Position numbers and translations under genes: made by a program. Positions 1 to 8,891 of a stretch of 64,000 bases of DNA are shown here, in pieces; positions within the stretch are counted from its first letter, which is position 1, and every line of letters starts with the position of its first letter. This DNA is from Ruminococcaceae bacterium Marseille-P2935 (GTDB lineage Bacteria > Bacillota > Clostridia > Oscillospirales > Ruminococcaceae), in NCBI GenBank assembly GCA_900104565.1, contig LT629952.1, forward strand, positions 62,001 through 126,000. The letters run 5' to 3'. The notes below the pieces were generated by a model. It searched no databases, was not told the DNA's origin, and saw nothing but the letters and a program-made list of their open reading frames with translations.

Positions 1-1978
1 AGCCAATCACCAGTACAAAAGAAAGCAAAGTGCCTCTTCCCAGCAGCAGCCCCAGCTGGGAAACAATCGGGTTAGAGGAGGTGAAGTATAAACAGAATCC
101 CGCTATGGACAGAATGGAAGCCGAGACTAAAATAGAGGAAAAATGTTCCACTAAGGTGGAATGCAATGCTTCCTTAGCCCTCATACGGGTACGGTATACC
201 GTATAACCTTCACTGAGCAGAATGGCATAGTCCACCGTAGCACCTAGCTGTACGGTGTTAATTACCAAATATCCTACGTAGCACAGGGCGGTGCCGGTAA
301 AATAGGGGACAGACAGATTAATCCAGATTGCGGTTTCTATTGTCAGCAGCAGGATGAGGGGCAGGGTGAGGGAGCGGAAGGTAACAAGCAGCACAGCCGC
401 AATAGCCGCAATAGCAATCAGGTTCACCATTTGATTATCTTGAGTAATGGTGTTTTTCATATCATATAAGTTGACGCTTTCTCCGCAGGAATAGACAGCG
501 TCCCCATAATAGTGAGCAGCTTTTGCCTGCACCTGCTCCACTACCGAGAAGGCAGCTTCCCCTTCCGTTTCGGTATTTGTATATAAAATGATACGGCAGT
601 AATTGTCTGAATAAAATTGTTTGGTTATTTCCGGGTCAAGGTAACCCACTGGAATGGAAGTTCCCACCATGTTGGCGTAGGTGACAACCCCGGTTACATG
701 CTCCAACTCTTCCAAGTCCTGGCTTAAAGCAAGCTCCCTGGCAGGGTGCCCTTTGGGAACCAGCAATACAATTGCGGTGGATTTTCCAAAAATTTTGTCA
801 ATGACTGCAGTATCTTGGCCGCTTCGGCTATTGGGAGAAAGATCACCCATTCCGTAAATAAAATTACTGTGGCTTTGAGCCATAAAGCTGGGAATAAGCA
901 GGACGGCAACCAAAATAAGACAGGGAACTTTAATTTTAGATACCAATTTAGGTATGCCTTTAAATTTTGGCAGCAGCACTTTATGGCGGGTTTTGTCAAT
1001 GAGCCGGTAAAAGCAAAGGGTAGCCGCCGGTAAAAAGACCATGACCGAAACAAAGCTCAGCAGGATCCCCTTTACCAAATTAAGCCCAAGATTTACTCCA
1101 ATACCAAACTGCATAAAGGTAAGCGCCAAAAAGCCAAACAATGTTGTGGCGGCACTGGCTGCAATAGCCGGAAAAGAGCGTTTCATAGCCAGACGCATAG
1201 CCTCCTGTACGTCAGACGTTTGATGGCGGTAATCTTCAAAGCTGTGCAGCAGGAAAATTGCGTAATCTAAAGAAACTGCTAATTGTAAGATAGGGCTTAT
1301 GGCCTGCGTTACAAACGAAACCTGGCCGAAAAACAAGTTGGTTCCTAAATTTATAAGCACCGAAATGCCAATTGCCATTAAGAAAAACACAGGCTCTGCC
1401 CAGGAACTGGTGGAGATAAGCAGGATCAATACAATCATAGGCACCAGAATCAGCATAGCGTTCAGTGATTCGCTGCCTGCCATCTTCTGTGCGGTAGCTG
1501 TGTTTACGGCGTCTCCCGAAATGGCTCCATTTTCACCTATCAGCTCATAAATTTTATCGGTTGCGCTCACCTCATATCCTGAAGCTATTGTAACGGTAAA
1601 AAGTGCTGTTTCATCCCGGTAATAATTTTCTACCGTTGCTGCATCAAGCATTTCAATGGGAATTTTCAGGTCGGCTGCGGTATCCAGCCATATCACATCG
1701 GTTACTCCCTCAATGGCTGATAACCTAGCTTTGTAATCTAACGCCTGCTGGACGCTTACAGAACGAACCATTACCCTGGCGTTGGGTATACCCCCCGAAA
1801 ACTCCTTTTCCATCAGCTCCAGCGCTTGGGTGGACTGGGCGTTTTCGGGCAGGTAGTCGGTAAGGTTGTAGTTAACGGTCACAAAAAACTGCATAACAGT
1901 GCAGAATATAGCTACGGTAAAGAAAAAGGTGACAATCGCTTTGCGGTGATGCAAAATACTATTGGCGAAACGGTCCAT
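1..1978 (-). CDS. MMPL/RND-family transporter, C-terminus cut by window edge
   Basis: A membrane exporter of the MMPL branch of the RND superfamily, probably driven by the proton gradient; the substrate is unknown. About 659 residues are visible. There is an N-terminal membrane anchor (about residues 15-35), a large outer loop, a bundle of membrane helices, then a second loop and second bundle, the usual internal duplication. The paired motif SLDYAIF (first half) and TVDYAIL (second half) matches the acidic GxxxD-type helix of this family. The start is the ATG at 1976-1978. The gene is divergent from a TetR regulator over a short region holding three dyads, so local repression is likely. The reading frame is open to base 1; only a short C-terminal part seems to be missing. 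Confidence 0.9.
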   Translation of the reverse strand, partial: MDRFANSILHHRKAIVTFFFTVAIFCTVMQFFVTVNYNLTDYLPENAQSTQALELMEKEFSGGIPNARVMVRSVSVQQALDYKARLSAIEGVTDVIWLDTAADLKIPIEMLDAATVENYYRDETALFTVTIASGYEVSATDKIYELIGENGAISGDAVNTATAQKMAGSESLNAMLILVPMIVLILLISTSSWAEPVFFLMAIGISVLINLGTNLFFGQVSFVTQAISPILQLAVSLDYAIFLLHSFEDYRHQTSDVQEAMRLAMKRSFPAIAASAATTLFGFLALTFMQFGIGVNLGLNLVKGILLSFVSVMVFLPAATLCFYRLIDKTRHKVLLPKFKGIPKLVSKIKVPCLILVAVLLIPSFMAQSHSNFIYGMGDLSPNSRSGQDTAVIDKIFGKSTAIVLLVPKGHPARELALSQDLEELEHVTGVVTYANMVGTSIPVGYLDPEITKQFYSDNYCRIILYTNTETEGEAAFSVVEQVQAKAAHYYGDAVYSCGESVNLYDMKNTITQDNQMVNLIAIAAIAAVLLVTFRSLTLPLILLLTIETAIWINLSVPYFTGTALCYVGYLVINTVQLGATVDYAILLSEGYTVYRTRMRAKEALHSTLVEHFSSILVSASILSIAGFCLYFTSSNPIVSQLGLLLGRGTLLSFVLVIG

Positions 1979-2038
1979 ATTCTGCCTCTTTTCTTAAAAA
2001 ACTTGTGTTAGAATCCCATTAATAGTATAATAACACTA

Positions 2039-2119
2039 TGTTGGTAATACAACAGTCAGATGTTTTTAGAATGTTGAGTTGGCAACACAACATTTTGTTT
2101 TGTTGGTTAATCAACAAAA
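2039..2119. promoter_or_regulatory. Three related dyads between MMPL gene and tetR: probable operators
   Basis: Three inverted repeats share TGTTG/CAACA arms. The first lies at 2039-2054 with a 6-base spacer, the second at 2072-2092 with an 11-base spacer that itself holds GTTGGCAAC, and the third at 2101-2116. The third extends to TTTTGTTG/CAACAAAA arms at 2098-2119. They fill the gap between the divergent transporter and TetR genes. Binding by the TetR protein is inferred from position and repetition. Confidence 0.7.
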
Positions 2120-2154
2120 CTAAAAGAAAACTTTTTATGAACGGGGAAAGTAGA

Positions 2155-2727
2155 ATGGAAGAAAAAAGGTTAGACCGGCGTACCAAATATACCCATATGG
2201 TTTTAAAGGATAGTTTGATTGAACTTTTAAAGGTAAAGCCAATTTCTAAAATAACAGTAAAAGAAATTTGCCAGAAGGCAGATATTAACCGCAGTACCTT
2301 TTATTCCCATTTTAATGACCCGTACCATTTATTGAATTCTATTGAACAGGAAATACTGCAGGATGTTGAAAAAACTCTTGCCAATTACAATTTTAAACAG
2401 GATGTATCTCAGGCGCTGCAGATGATGGAAAAGATTTTTGAATACATTGGTCAAAACGATGAGATTTGCCAGGTATTGCTGGACGAAAAGGGGGATATAG
2501 CGTTTCAAAAACAAATTATGATGTTGGCCCAGCGCCAGCAGGTAATTACCCAGGCGGTTAACCGCCAGATCGATCAGCAGACGGCAGAATATATCTGCCT
2601 GTTTGCAGTCAATGGCAGTTTGGGTATTGTGCAGCATTGGCTCAAGAATGGAATGAAAAAAACACCTAAGGAAATGGCCGAAATGGTTATTAACCTGACC
2701 AATAAAGGTTTGGCAGCCTTTTGGTAA
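2155..2727 (+). CDS. TetR/AcrR-family transcriptional regulator
   Basis: A 190-residue DNA-binding repressor that probably controls the divergent MMPL exporter and itself. The N-terminal helix-turn-helix is clear at about residues 24-46 (TVKEICQKADINRSTFYSHF). The C-terminal part is the all-helical effector and dimer domain common in Firmicutes TetR proteins. The ATG at 2155 was chosen because GGGGAAAG sits 6 bases upstream. An in-frame ATG at 2038 would add 39 residues rich in Trp, Cys and Phe and would run through the operator dyads, so it is unlikely. The inducer cannot be read from the sequence. Confidence 0.88.
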   Translation: MEEKRLDRRTKYTHMVLKDSLIELLKVKPISKITVKEICQKADINRSTFYSHFNDPYHLLNSIEQEILQDVEKTLANYNFKQDVSQALQMMEKIFEYIGQNDEICQVLLDEKGDIAFQKQIMMLAQRQQVITQAVNRQIDQQTAEYICLFAVNGSLGIVQHWLKNGMKKTPKEMAEMVINLTNKGLAAFW

Positions 2728-2953
2728 ATGAAACAAGAGAAATCCGGTATGATATCGCATACTCTGATTATCCGCTTTTCGGCGTTATGCCCAAATAACT
2801 TTAAAACCAGAACGCTTGAAGGCGTATGGCAACTGCCGAGCGGGGCCCGTTGGAGCAAGTTTTCCCCAGGTTTCTATTGAGCAAAATCAAGACCGTTCTA
2901 TATGGAAGTTCAGTTTAAATAGACCTATGTGCTTCTAATTGGCACATTACCAA

Positions 2954-2991
2954 TTTAGGGCGTCTTTGTATTCATACAAAGACGCCCTAAA
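2954..2991. terminator. Long perfect hairpin, likely bidirectional terminator
   Basis: An 18-base perfect inverted repeat (2954-2971 with 2974-2991) starts TTTAGGGCGTC and has a GC-rich middle. It is followed by TCATTTTGTT. It lies between tetR and the gntR promoter and probably ends tetR transcription. The 210 bases between tetR and this hairpin show no convincing gene. Confidence 0.7.
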
Positions 2992-3093
2992 TCATTTTGT
3001 TACCTCCCAATTTCCGGCTTAGCGAAGGTTAGAGAAAGCATCAGTCAGCCAAGGATGTGACAGAATTAAATAATCACATGTCTATTTTTTATA

Positions 3094-3122
3094 TTGACAC
3101 ATGTATTGGATATGATTATTAT
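3094..3122 (+). promoter_or_regulatory. Sigma-A type promoter of gntR with overlapping dyad
   Basis: TTGACA at 3094-3099 is followed after 17 bases by TATTAT at 3117-3122. Two ACATGT copies (from about 3077 and 3099) flank the -35 box and may form an autoregulatory GntR site; the operator part is inference. Confidence 0.72.
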
Positions 3123-3171
3123 ATTATTATAATATATTGATATATCAACTTGTGCGAAAGGGGTATACAAG

Positions 3172-3954
3172 ATGGATTTAGACCCAACCAGTACCCTTAC
3201 CTTGTATCTGCAGGTTCGGGATGCAATCAAACGGTCCATTGAAGAAAAAAAATATACCGATGGTTCTAAACTGCCGGCAGAACACGCATTATGCAAATTG
3301 TTTGGTGTTAGCCGCATTACCGTGATTAAGGCATTGAATATGCTGGAGGACGAGGGGTATATTTATCGGGTTCAGGGGAAGGGCAGCTTTGTAGCAACAA
3401 AGAAAATAGAACGGAATTTAAATCAGGTCAATAGTTTTACAGAATCAATTGCCCGTCAGGGATTTAAACTGACTACCAAAGTAATCAGCAAGCAATTCCT
3501 GAAAGCGACCCCACATTTAAACCATTTGTTTGGAAGAGAAGAATCCTGTCAGGAGGACTTTATTCAAATACGGCGTATACGGTATGTAGACGAGGTTCCG
3601 GTAGCGGTCAACCATTCCATATTCAGCATTGACTTTGGTGCAAAACTTACCGAAGAAGAGCTGGCCGGTTCATTGTATGACCTGTTGCGCAATCGCTATC
3701 AATTAGAATTGGTGCGGCAGGACGAAGTATTATCGGTGGCATTAGCAGATGACGAAACAGCAAAAATGCTGCAGCTGCCGAAAGGCTTTCCGATGTTTTT
3801 AAGCGAAGGCACGACCTATACAGTAGAACAGCCTTACCCGATAGAGATAAGTAAAACTTATTTTCGGGGAGATAAAATTAAATGCCGTACCCATGTACTA
3901 AACTTTGTATATAATCCGGAAGATTCGAATAACAGCTTGTTGCCGGAAGTATGA
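3172..3954 (+). CDS. GntR-family regulator with UTRA ligand domain (HutC/FrlR type)
   Basis: A 260-residue transcription factor. The winged helix lies at about residues 8-75 (motif SKLPAEHALCKLFGVSRIT, then the wing YRVQGKGSFVA). The UTRA effector domain fills about residues 95-240 and usually binds a phosphorylated sugar, amino sugar or amino acid. The ATG at 3172 has GGGG about 9 bases upstream. The next gene, 100 bases downstream on the same strand, is a PfkB kinase. Regulator plus kinase resembles the frlR-frlD arrangement for fructosamines, but no deglycase or transporter is adjacent, so the ligand remains open. Confidence 0.88.
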   Translation: MDLDPTSTLTLYLQVRDAIKRSIEEKKYTDGSKLPAEHALCKLFGVSRITVIKALNMLEDEGYIYRVQGKGSFVATKKIERNLNQVNSFTESIARQGFKLTTKVISKQFLKATPHLNHLFGREESCQEDFIQIRRIRYVDEVPVAVNHSIFSIDFGAKLTEEELAGSLYDLLRNRYQLELVRQDEVLSVALADDETAKMLQLPKGFPMFLSEGTTYTVEQPYPIEISKTYFRGDKIKCRTHVLNFVYNPEDSNNSLLPEV

Positions 3955-4054
3955 CATTTTATTTATCAGTATGTGTATTTTGTCCTTATGGATAACCGGA
4001 GTATAGGTATCGTTTATACCGCGTTCAGCATAACAGAAAGGGATGTTCAGAAAC

Positions 4055-5038
4055 ATGTTAAAAATGAAATGTATCGGCCAGCTAACAATTGACGACACTG
4101 TTTTTCCCAATGGAACCACCAGCATGGGAACCATGGGAGGAAATTCGATTTATTCCGCAGCCGGTGCTGCTTTATGGTGTGATGGTTCGGTAGAGGTGGG
4201 GTTGGTATCACGGGTTGGCAACGACTATCCTCCCGAGTTTATTGAGCGGATGAAAGGGTGTGGATTCCATGTGGATTCCCTTCACCCCATCCATCGCTCT
4301 CATATGCATTTTTGGTATTTTTATGAAGGGGACGGTTCACGGCGCAGCCTTTGCCGCAACGAGGATGTGCTTCCCTATCCGCCAATTTCGGTACCGATGT
4401 TTGAAAAATATTTACAGGCATTCCGCAAGGTGCATTTGGAAAATTCCCCTTTGCTTTCCGATTTACCAAAGGCCCAGCGCTATGCCGATGCCTATCATAT
4501 TGCCCCTCAAAATTACGATCGCCAGTTAGCAAACCTAAAGGAGATACGCCGGGTTAACCCGCAGGCTTTGGTCTCGTTAGATCCTTCCAACTTTTATATG
4601 TATCAGAATAATTTTGAACAGGTGTCAGATCTGCTTAAGCTGGTAGACATCTTTTTGCCAAGTGAAGAGGAAATATATAATTTGTTTGGCCGTCTAGAGC
4701 CGGAAGAGGCAGCAAAGCGCCTAGCACAGATGGGGCCAAAGATTGTGGTAATCAAACTTGGAGCAAAAGGTTCCTATGTATTGGAACGTGAAACAGGCCG
4801 GGAGGAGTATTTCCCAATTTTCCCCACCTCAGTAATAGACGAAACTGGGGCCGGGGATACTTATTGCGGGGGATTTCTTTCAGGCTACCTGCAGAGCGGA
4901 GACATTGAAGTCGCTGGCTGCAGTGCAGTAATTTCTGCCGCCAGAACGATCAGCGGGCTGGGAACAGACGGTATTTTAAAAGCTGACCGTGAGGCAGCAA
5001 TTCGTGACCGCGAACAACTATTTATGCAACGGAAATAA
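4055..5038 (+). CDS. PfkB-family carbohydrate kinase
   Basis: A 327-residue ribokinase-fold sugar kinase that transfers phosphate from ATP to a sugar or sugar-like substrate. The N-terminal glycine motif GGNSIYSAAGA lies near residue 30. The C-terminal PfkB signature DETGAGDTYCGGF contains the catalytic Asp of GAGD. The start is uncertain: an ATG at 4043 directly abuts AAAGGG, so the ATG at 4055 (12 bases after it) is preferred; 4064 is another option. The gene follows a GntR/UTRA regulator and precedes a strong terminator, so the two form a unit. It is longer than typical fructoselysine 6-kinases (about 260-285 residues). The substrate is not assigned. Confidence 0.85.
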   Translation: MLKMKCIGQLTIDDTVFPNGTTSMGTMGGNSIYSAAGAALWCDGSVEVGLVSRVGNDYPPEFIERMKGCGFHVDSLHPIHRSHMHFWYFYEGDGSRRSLCRNEDVLPYPPISVPMFEKYLQAFRKVHLENSPLLSDLPKAQRYADAYHIAPQNYDRQLANLKEIRRVNPQALVSLDPSNFYMYQNNFEQVSDLLKLVDIFLPSEEEIYNLFGRLEPEEAAKRLAQMGPKIVVIKLGAKGSYVLERETGREEYFPIFPTSVIDETGAGDTYCGGFLSGYLQSGDIEVAGCSAVISAARTISGLGTDGILKADREAAIRDREQLFMQRK

Positions 5039-5059
5039 GGTCAGTATAGTGCATAATGC

Positions 5060-5093
5060 AAAATGTGAGGTGCCTTGGTACCTCACATTTTTG
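5060..5093 (+). terminator. Rho-independent terminator after the PfkB kinase
   Basis: The stem ATGTGAGGTGCC pairs with GGTACCTCACAT (one G-U pair, two-base nominal loop) and runs into TTTTTGTTTT. It lies about 20 bases after the kinase stop. Confidence 0.85.
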
Positions 5094-5246
5094 TTTTAAA
5101 AAAGTCTGCTTTTGGCGTAAAAGATAAACTGGTTGAAATATTTACTAAGATTTTACATAAATAGTTTAAAATGTTGATATAATTGTGTGAATTTGTAAGA
5201 ATTTCAGTTATAATAATAGAAACTGTAGAGTTAAGGGGGGAAAAAG

Positions 5247-7739
5247 GTGCAACGGGGTGAAAGAAAATACAACAAAGAATTTAGATGGAGCAAAGCAGAA
5301 GAAAGTCTTAAAAATTTTCTGGATTATCCGTTGACAGTAGTTGAGGCACCAAAGGGATATGGAAAAACAACTACAGTAAAACATTTTCTGCAAAAACAGC
5401 CCGTATCAACGGTTTGGATTGATTTAAATCTCTCCTTAGATAATGAAAAACGGTTTAAATCCCACTTAATTCAAAAAATAAATGAGGTTATGGAAAAGGA
5501 AAGTGAGCTTCCACTTCCTTCCTCCAATGGAAGGCCGGCCATAGAAGTAATATATGACAGTAAAATAAGCTGGCAATATCGTTTAAAAAAACCGGTGGTC
5601 ATAGTGTTAGACTCTTACAACTTCATTCAGAATGCTGAAATTCATCGTTTGGTAGAACAGATTATTTTGTCTGAACCTTATCGTATACATCTGATTGTGC
5701 TTACCAATCAAAAGGTGGATTTTGGCGCAATTAATTTGAAGGTAAATGGGTTGTGCCAAATTATAGAGAGCAGCAGTTTTATTTTGGATGAGCAGGAAAT
5801 TCAAGAGCTTTTTTGCTGTCATGGAATTGAGCTGAGTTTACAAGAAGCCATGGAGATTGAGGATTATACCGAGGGCTGGATCAGCCTTTGTATGATTTTT
5901 ATTTTTGATTTTCAGCAAACAGGAAAACTAGAACATACCCGCAATGAGATCTTTTTTCTGGAAGCACTGTTAAGACAAACAGCTAGTCCGGATGAATTAA
6001 AGGTGCTGTATTTAGCTGGGTTATTCCAAGAAATTCATTTTGATGAAGCGGTTGCCGTTTGTCAAAATGATCAGGCTGGTATTCTGCTCCTTAATTTTGC
6101 AAGAAAATGCGGGCTGGTACGATATGATTATTACACAGGTTACTTTAAAATTCCATGCGCGTTTAGAGAGTATTTTAGCCATTGTGCACACACCACAGGA
6201 ATAGGGAAAGAACCGTTTAGAAGAGCAGCTGATTGGAATTTTGGTAAAAACAATAAAAAGCGGGCGATAAAATATTTATATCAGATTCAAGATTATGAGG
6301 CCATTTTAAAATGGGTGGAGGACAAAGGAGAAAGTGCTGATATTATATATGATTTAAATGACTATATTCTGGCATTTTTAAAATTACCTGAGTCGTTGTG
6401 GTTAAGGTATCCAAAAGCATGTTTACTTTTTTGTATTTACCTAAGATCCTATCGAGACTGGCGTTCCTGCCTGCCCCTAATTAAAAGCTTGGAACTCTTT
6501 TGCAGTGAACCAGAACATAGCGGTAATCCCAAATATGAGGCGATTCTTTCAGAGATTTACTGCTTATTAGGCGGATGTCCGGAGATTCCTTGTAAGGATT
6601 GTGAGAATTATCGGCAGCTTGCCCGTGTACGTCTGCCAGAAGGGTCTAAACTGTATCATAATATGATACTGACTCAGCCAGGACTTTATTATGACTGTGT
6701 TACAGAACGAGACGCTATGGGGTACCTTTGCAAAATACAATGGATTAAAAGCTGTTTTCAATTTATGTCCGAAATGACAGGTGGGTATGGCTATGAAATT
6801 CAATTTGATTTAATGGCAGGTTATTACTTGAATACCGGAAGAATAGCGGAAGCGGAAGAGCAGCTGGAACTGGCGCTTAACGTTGCACGGTGCAAACAGA
6901 ATTATCCGATATACCTGCAAATTTATTTGAAAAAGCTTTCGTGCATTCTTTATCGGGGGGATGTTCTGGCATATAAACAAGTAATGCACCAGATTGAACA
7001 GATTACACAAAATTTATCCGATCCATATTTTATTAAATTATTTCAAGATGCTAAATTAATGCTTGCCCTCTATAGTGGTTTGGTTTTTGAAAAAAAATAT
7101 GAGTGGCTGGAGGAACCGTTCAAAATTGTTAATCTTTCTGGGGGAGAGTTTATCTATAAGCTTTTGTTATTAACGCTGTTAGGAGATACTGTAAGGCTTA
7201 AAATGTTTTGTGATATCTTTCCGGTACAATCAAGGCTTGCTTCCTGCAAACAAATTAAAATTTACCGGTACATGTTTTGGGCTGTTTCTGAGGAGCGCCT
7301 GGGGAAGGCAAAGTGCGCTGAAGATTTAATGAAGCAAGCCGTTGAATTCGCTTTTTCAGACCATTTTATCTTTCCATTTGCTGCAAACTATTTTTTAATA
7401 AAAGATATTCTGAAACGCATTATCCAACAAAAAGATTTTCATATTGGTTATATTGCAGAAATAATGAGAATGGGAGAGACGCTGGTTTATAATGCCCGTA
7501 TGACATTCAAGGAACTATATGCAGAAGAAACCCGCGTCTATGGGGCTCTGACCAAACGGGAGTGGGAGATCCTTCAGCGTTTATCGTTAGGAGAGTCAAA
7601 TAAAGAAATTGCCGCCTTACTAAATGTTTCTGAGGGAACAATCAAAAAAACCCTTTACAATGCGTATCAAAAGCTAGGGATTAACTCAAGGGCAGAAGCG
7701 GTAAAATTCGTTTTAGAACGACAAAATTCGCATATGTAG
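5247..7739 (+). CDS. LuxR-type ATPase regulator (MalT/LAL-like)
   Basis: An 830-residue signal-responsive transcription activator. It opens with a P-loop NTPase (Walker A PKGYGKTTT at about residues 35-43, Walker B-like VVIVLDSY near 120), then a long helical region of TPR-like repeats (about 300-740), and ends with a LuxR helix-turn-helix (about 765-820: LTKREWEILQRLSLG, NKEIAALLNVSEGTIKKTL). This is the layout of MalT and LAL proteins, in which the middle region binds an inducer. The start is GTG at 5247, with GGGGGG 6 bases upstream. A TATAAT box lies at 5209-5214. The gene is followed 107 bases later by a small DUF6514-like gene. The inducer and targets are unknown. Confidence 0.88.
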   Translation: MQRGERKYNKEFRWSKAEESLKNFLDYPLTVVEAPKGYGKTTTVKHFLQKQPVSTVWIDLNLSLDNEKRFKSHLIQKINEVMEKESELPLPSSNGRPAIEVIYDSKISWQYRLKKPVVIVLDSYNFIQNAEIHRLVEQIILSEPYRIHLIVLTNQKVDFGAINLKVNGLCQIIESSSFILDEQEIQELFCCHGIELSLQEAMEIEDYTEGWISLCMIFIFDFQQTGKLEHTRNEIFFLEALLRQTASPDELKVLYLAGLFQEIHFDEAVAVCQNDQAGILLLNFARKCGLVRYDYYTGYFKIPCAFREYFSHCAHTTGIGKEPFRRAADWNFGKNNKKRAIKYLYQIQDYEAILKWVEDKGESADIIYDLNDYILAFLKLPESLWLRYPKACLLFCIYLRSYRDWRSCLPLIKSLELFCSEPEHSGNPKYEAILSEIYCLLGGCPEIPCKDCENYRQLARVRLPEGSKLYHNMILTQPGLYYDCVTERDAMGYLCKIQWIKSCFQFMSEMTGGYGYEIQFDLMAGYYLNTGRIAEAEEQLELALNVARCKQNYPIYLQIYLKKLSCILYRGDVLAYKQVMHQIEQITQNLSDPYFIKLFQDAKLMLALYSGLVFEKKYEWLEEPFKIVNLSGGEFIYKLLLLTLLGDTVRLKMFCDIFPVQSRLASCKQIKIYRYMFWAVSEERLGKAKCAEDLMKQAVEFAFSDHFIFPFAANYFLIKDILKRIIQQKDFHIGYIAEIMRMGETLVYNARMTFKELYAEETRVYGALTKREWEILQRLSLGESNKEIAALLNVSEGTIKKTLYNAYQKLGINSRAEAVKFVLERQNSHM

Positions 7740-7846
7740 TATTGGATGCTACACAAATCAACAGGATATTGTATAAAAAACCAACTAAAGTGGAATTTAT
7801 TCTGCCCCATACATTTGTTATACTAAATGTAATAGGGGTGAAGGAA

Positions 7847-8134
7847 ATGGAAGAAGTCAAGCAAGCTTTGTGCGAAAAACTGCAACTGAAAACCCAGAGG
7901 GTTTTGTCTTATTTCCTCACAGTAAGTATTGTTGAGGTAGAGGAAATAGGAACGGTGGAAGTATACGGTATCAGGGTGGAGGAAATGTCCCAAACCGGAG
8001 AGCGCAGCGCAACGGTAATACATAATATTACTTCCAACCGAAAAAGAATGGAGCAATTTATTTACAAAATTGCAAAGGGGGCTGTCTTTGCAGGGCAGCT
8101 TCAGGATGTAGTGGAAGATTTTCTATTGCAGTAA
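7847..8134 (+). CDS. Small DUF6514-like protein, copy 1
   Basis: A 95-residue acidic protein of unknown function. It starts at the ATG at 7847, behind GGGGTGAAGGA; a possible longer frame from 7742 has no ribosome site. The middle carries TVEVYGIRVEE and the end carries the pattern GQLQDVVEDFLLQ. A second protein in this window, at 35182-35451, shares the same plan (V-x-T-FG-L-x-V in the middle, P-x-HLMDIVEDFIAE at the end), so the two are paralogues. The resemblance to DUF6514, a family of small Clostridia proteins, is from memory. A TATACT box lies at 7819-7824. It sits directly after the LAL regulator, which may control it. Confidence 0.7.
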   Translation: MEEVKQALCEKLQLKTQRVLSYFLTVSIVEVEEIGTVEVYGIRVEEMSQTGERSATVIHNITSNRKRMEQFIYKIAKGAVFAGQLQDVVEDFLLQ

Positions 8135-8141
8135 GAAGCTG

Positions 8142-8184
8142 AATAAAGCGGGAGCACAGTATTATGCTCCCGTTTTATTTTTTT
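8142..8184 (+). terminator. Rho-independent terminator
   Basis: CGGGAGCA pairs with TGCTCCCG around an 8-base loop and is followed by TTTTATTTTTTT. It ends the DUF6514-like gene. Confidence 0.88.
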
Positions 8185-8273
8185 GATGAATCATAAAGAT
8201 TATGTTATAATTATTTTACTTTTTTAAGTGATTTAGGAAACACAGAGAATTAAAAAAGTTTTGAGGAGTAAAG

Positions 8274-8849
8274 ATGAGTAAACAAATTTGGAAACCAGGT
8301 GCACTTTTGTCACCACTGCCTCCAATTTTGGTGACATGTGGAACAATGGAGCAACCCAATGTATTAACGGTAGCATGGACTGGTATTATTAACACGCAGC
8401 CCGCAATGACCTATATATCTGTCCGCCCTGAACGGTATTCATACCCCATGATCCGTTCAAGTGGCGAATTTGTACTTAACCTGACAACTGCTAATTTAGT
8501 AAGGGCAGCAGACTATTGCGGGGTAAGAACCGGTGCCAAAACAAATAAGTTTAACGATTGTAAGATTACTCCGGCACCTGCAAGTACGGTTTGTGCCCCC
8601 ATATTACAGGAAAGTCCAATGAATTTGGAATGTAAGGTTACACAAATTATTGAGTTAGGCTCGCATCATATGTTTTTAGCTGAAATTCAGGCAATTCAGG
8701 TTGACGAAAGTCTTTTGGATGAAAAAGGGGCATTGAATTTACAGCGGGCAAATTTGGCCGCTTATGCACATGGGTCTTATTTTGAGCTGGGGAAAAAAAT
8801 AGGTACATTTGGGTATTCTGTTAAGAAAAAAAAGAAAAGAACAAAATAA
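8274..8849 (+). CDS. Flavin reductase-like (FMN-binding split-barrel) protein, flavoredoxin type
   Basis: A 191-residue protein of the flavin reductase/flavoredoxin family, which binds FMN and passes electrons in anaerobes. The N-terminal stretch PGALLSPLPPILVTCG, followed by NVLTVAWTGIINTQPAM, is the usual FMN-binding strand-loop. SVRPERYSYPMI and the block up to GVRTGAKTNKF fit the same fold. The tail is very lysine-rich. GAGGAG lies 5 bases upstream of the ATG. It stands as its own unit between two terminators. The partner redox protein is not known. Confidence 0.88.
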   Translation: MSKQIWKPGALLSPLPPILVTCGTMEQPNVLTVAWTGIINTQPAMTYISVRPERYSYPMIRSSGEFVLNLTTANLVRAADYCGVRTGAKTNKFNDCKITPAPASTVCAPILQESPMNLECKVTQIIELGSHHMFLAEIQAIQVDESLLDEKGALNLQRANLAAYAHGSYFELGKKIGTFGYSVKKKKKRTK

Positions 8850-8877
8850 AAAGAGAGGGCATTAGCCCTCTCTTTTT
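8848..8877. terminator. Bidirectional terminator
   Basis: AAAAAGAGAGGGC and GCCCTCTCTTTTT form a perfect 13-base stem with an ATTA loop. It serves the flavin reductase on the plus strand and the convergent lipoprotein gene on the minus strand. Confidence 0.9.
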
Positions 8878-8891
8878 ATTTTGTTCTTGTT

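Noticed and set aside
746-1550. Several plus-strand open frames opposite the MMPL gene
   Set aside because: The minus-strand frame is continuous from 1978 to the window edge with clear MMPL motifs, so these are antisense shadows.
2728-2880. A 50-codon frame starting right after tetR, and an opposite frame over the same bases
   Set aside because: No ribosome site of its own, no recognisable protein, and the antisense frame runs into tetR.
7742-7846. Longer N-terminus of the DUF6514-like protein
   Set aside because: No ribosome site before 7742, and the ATG at 7847 has a good one and matches the paralogue length.
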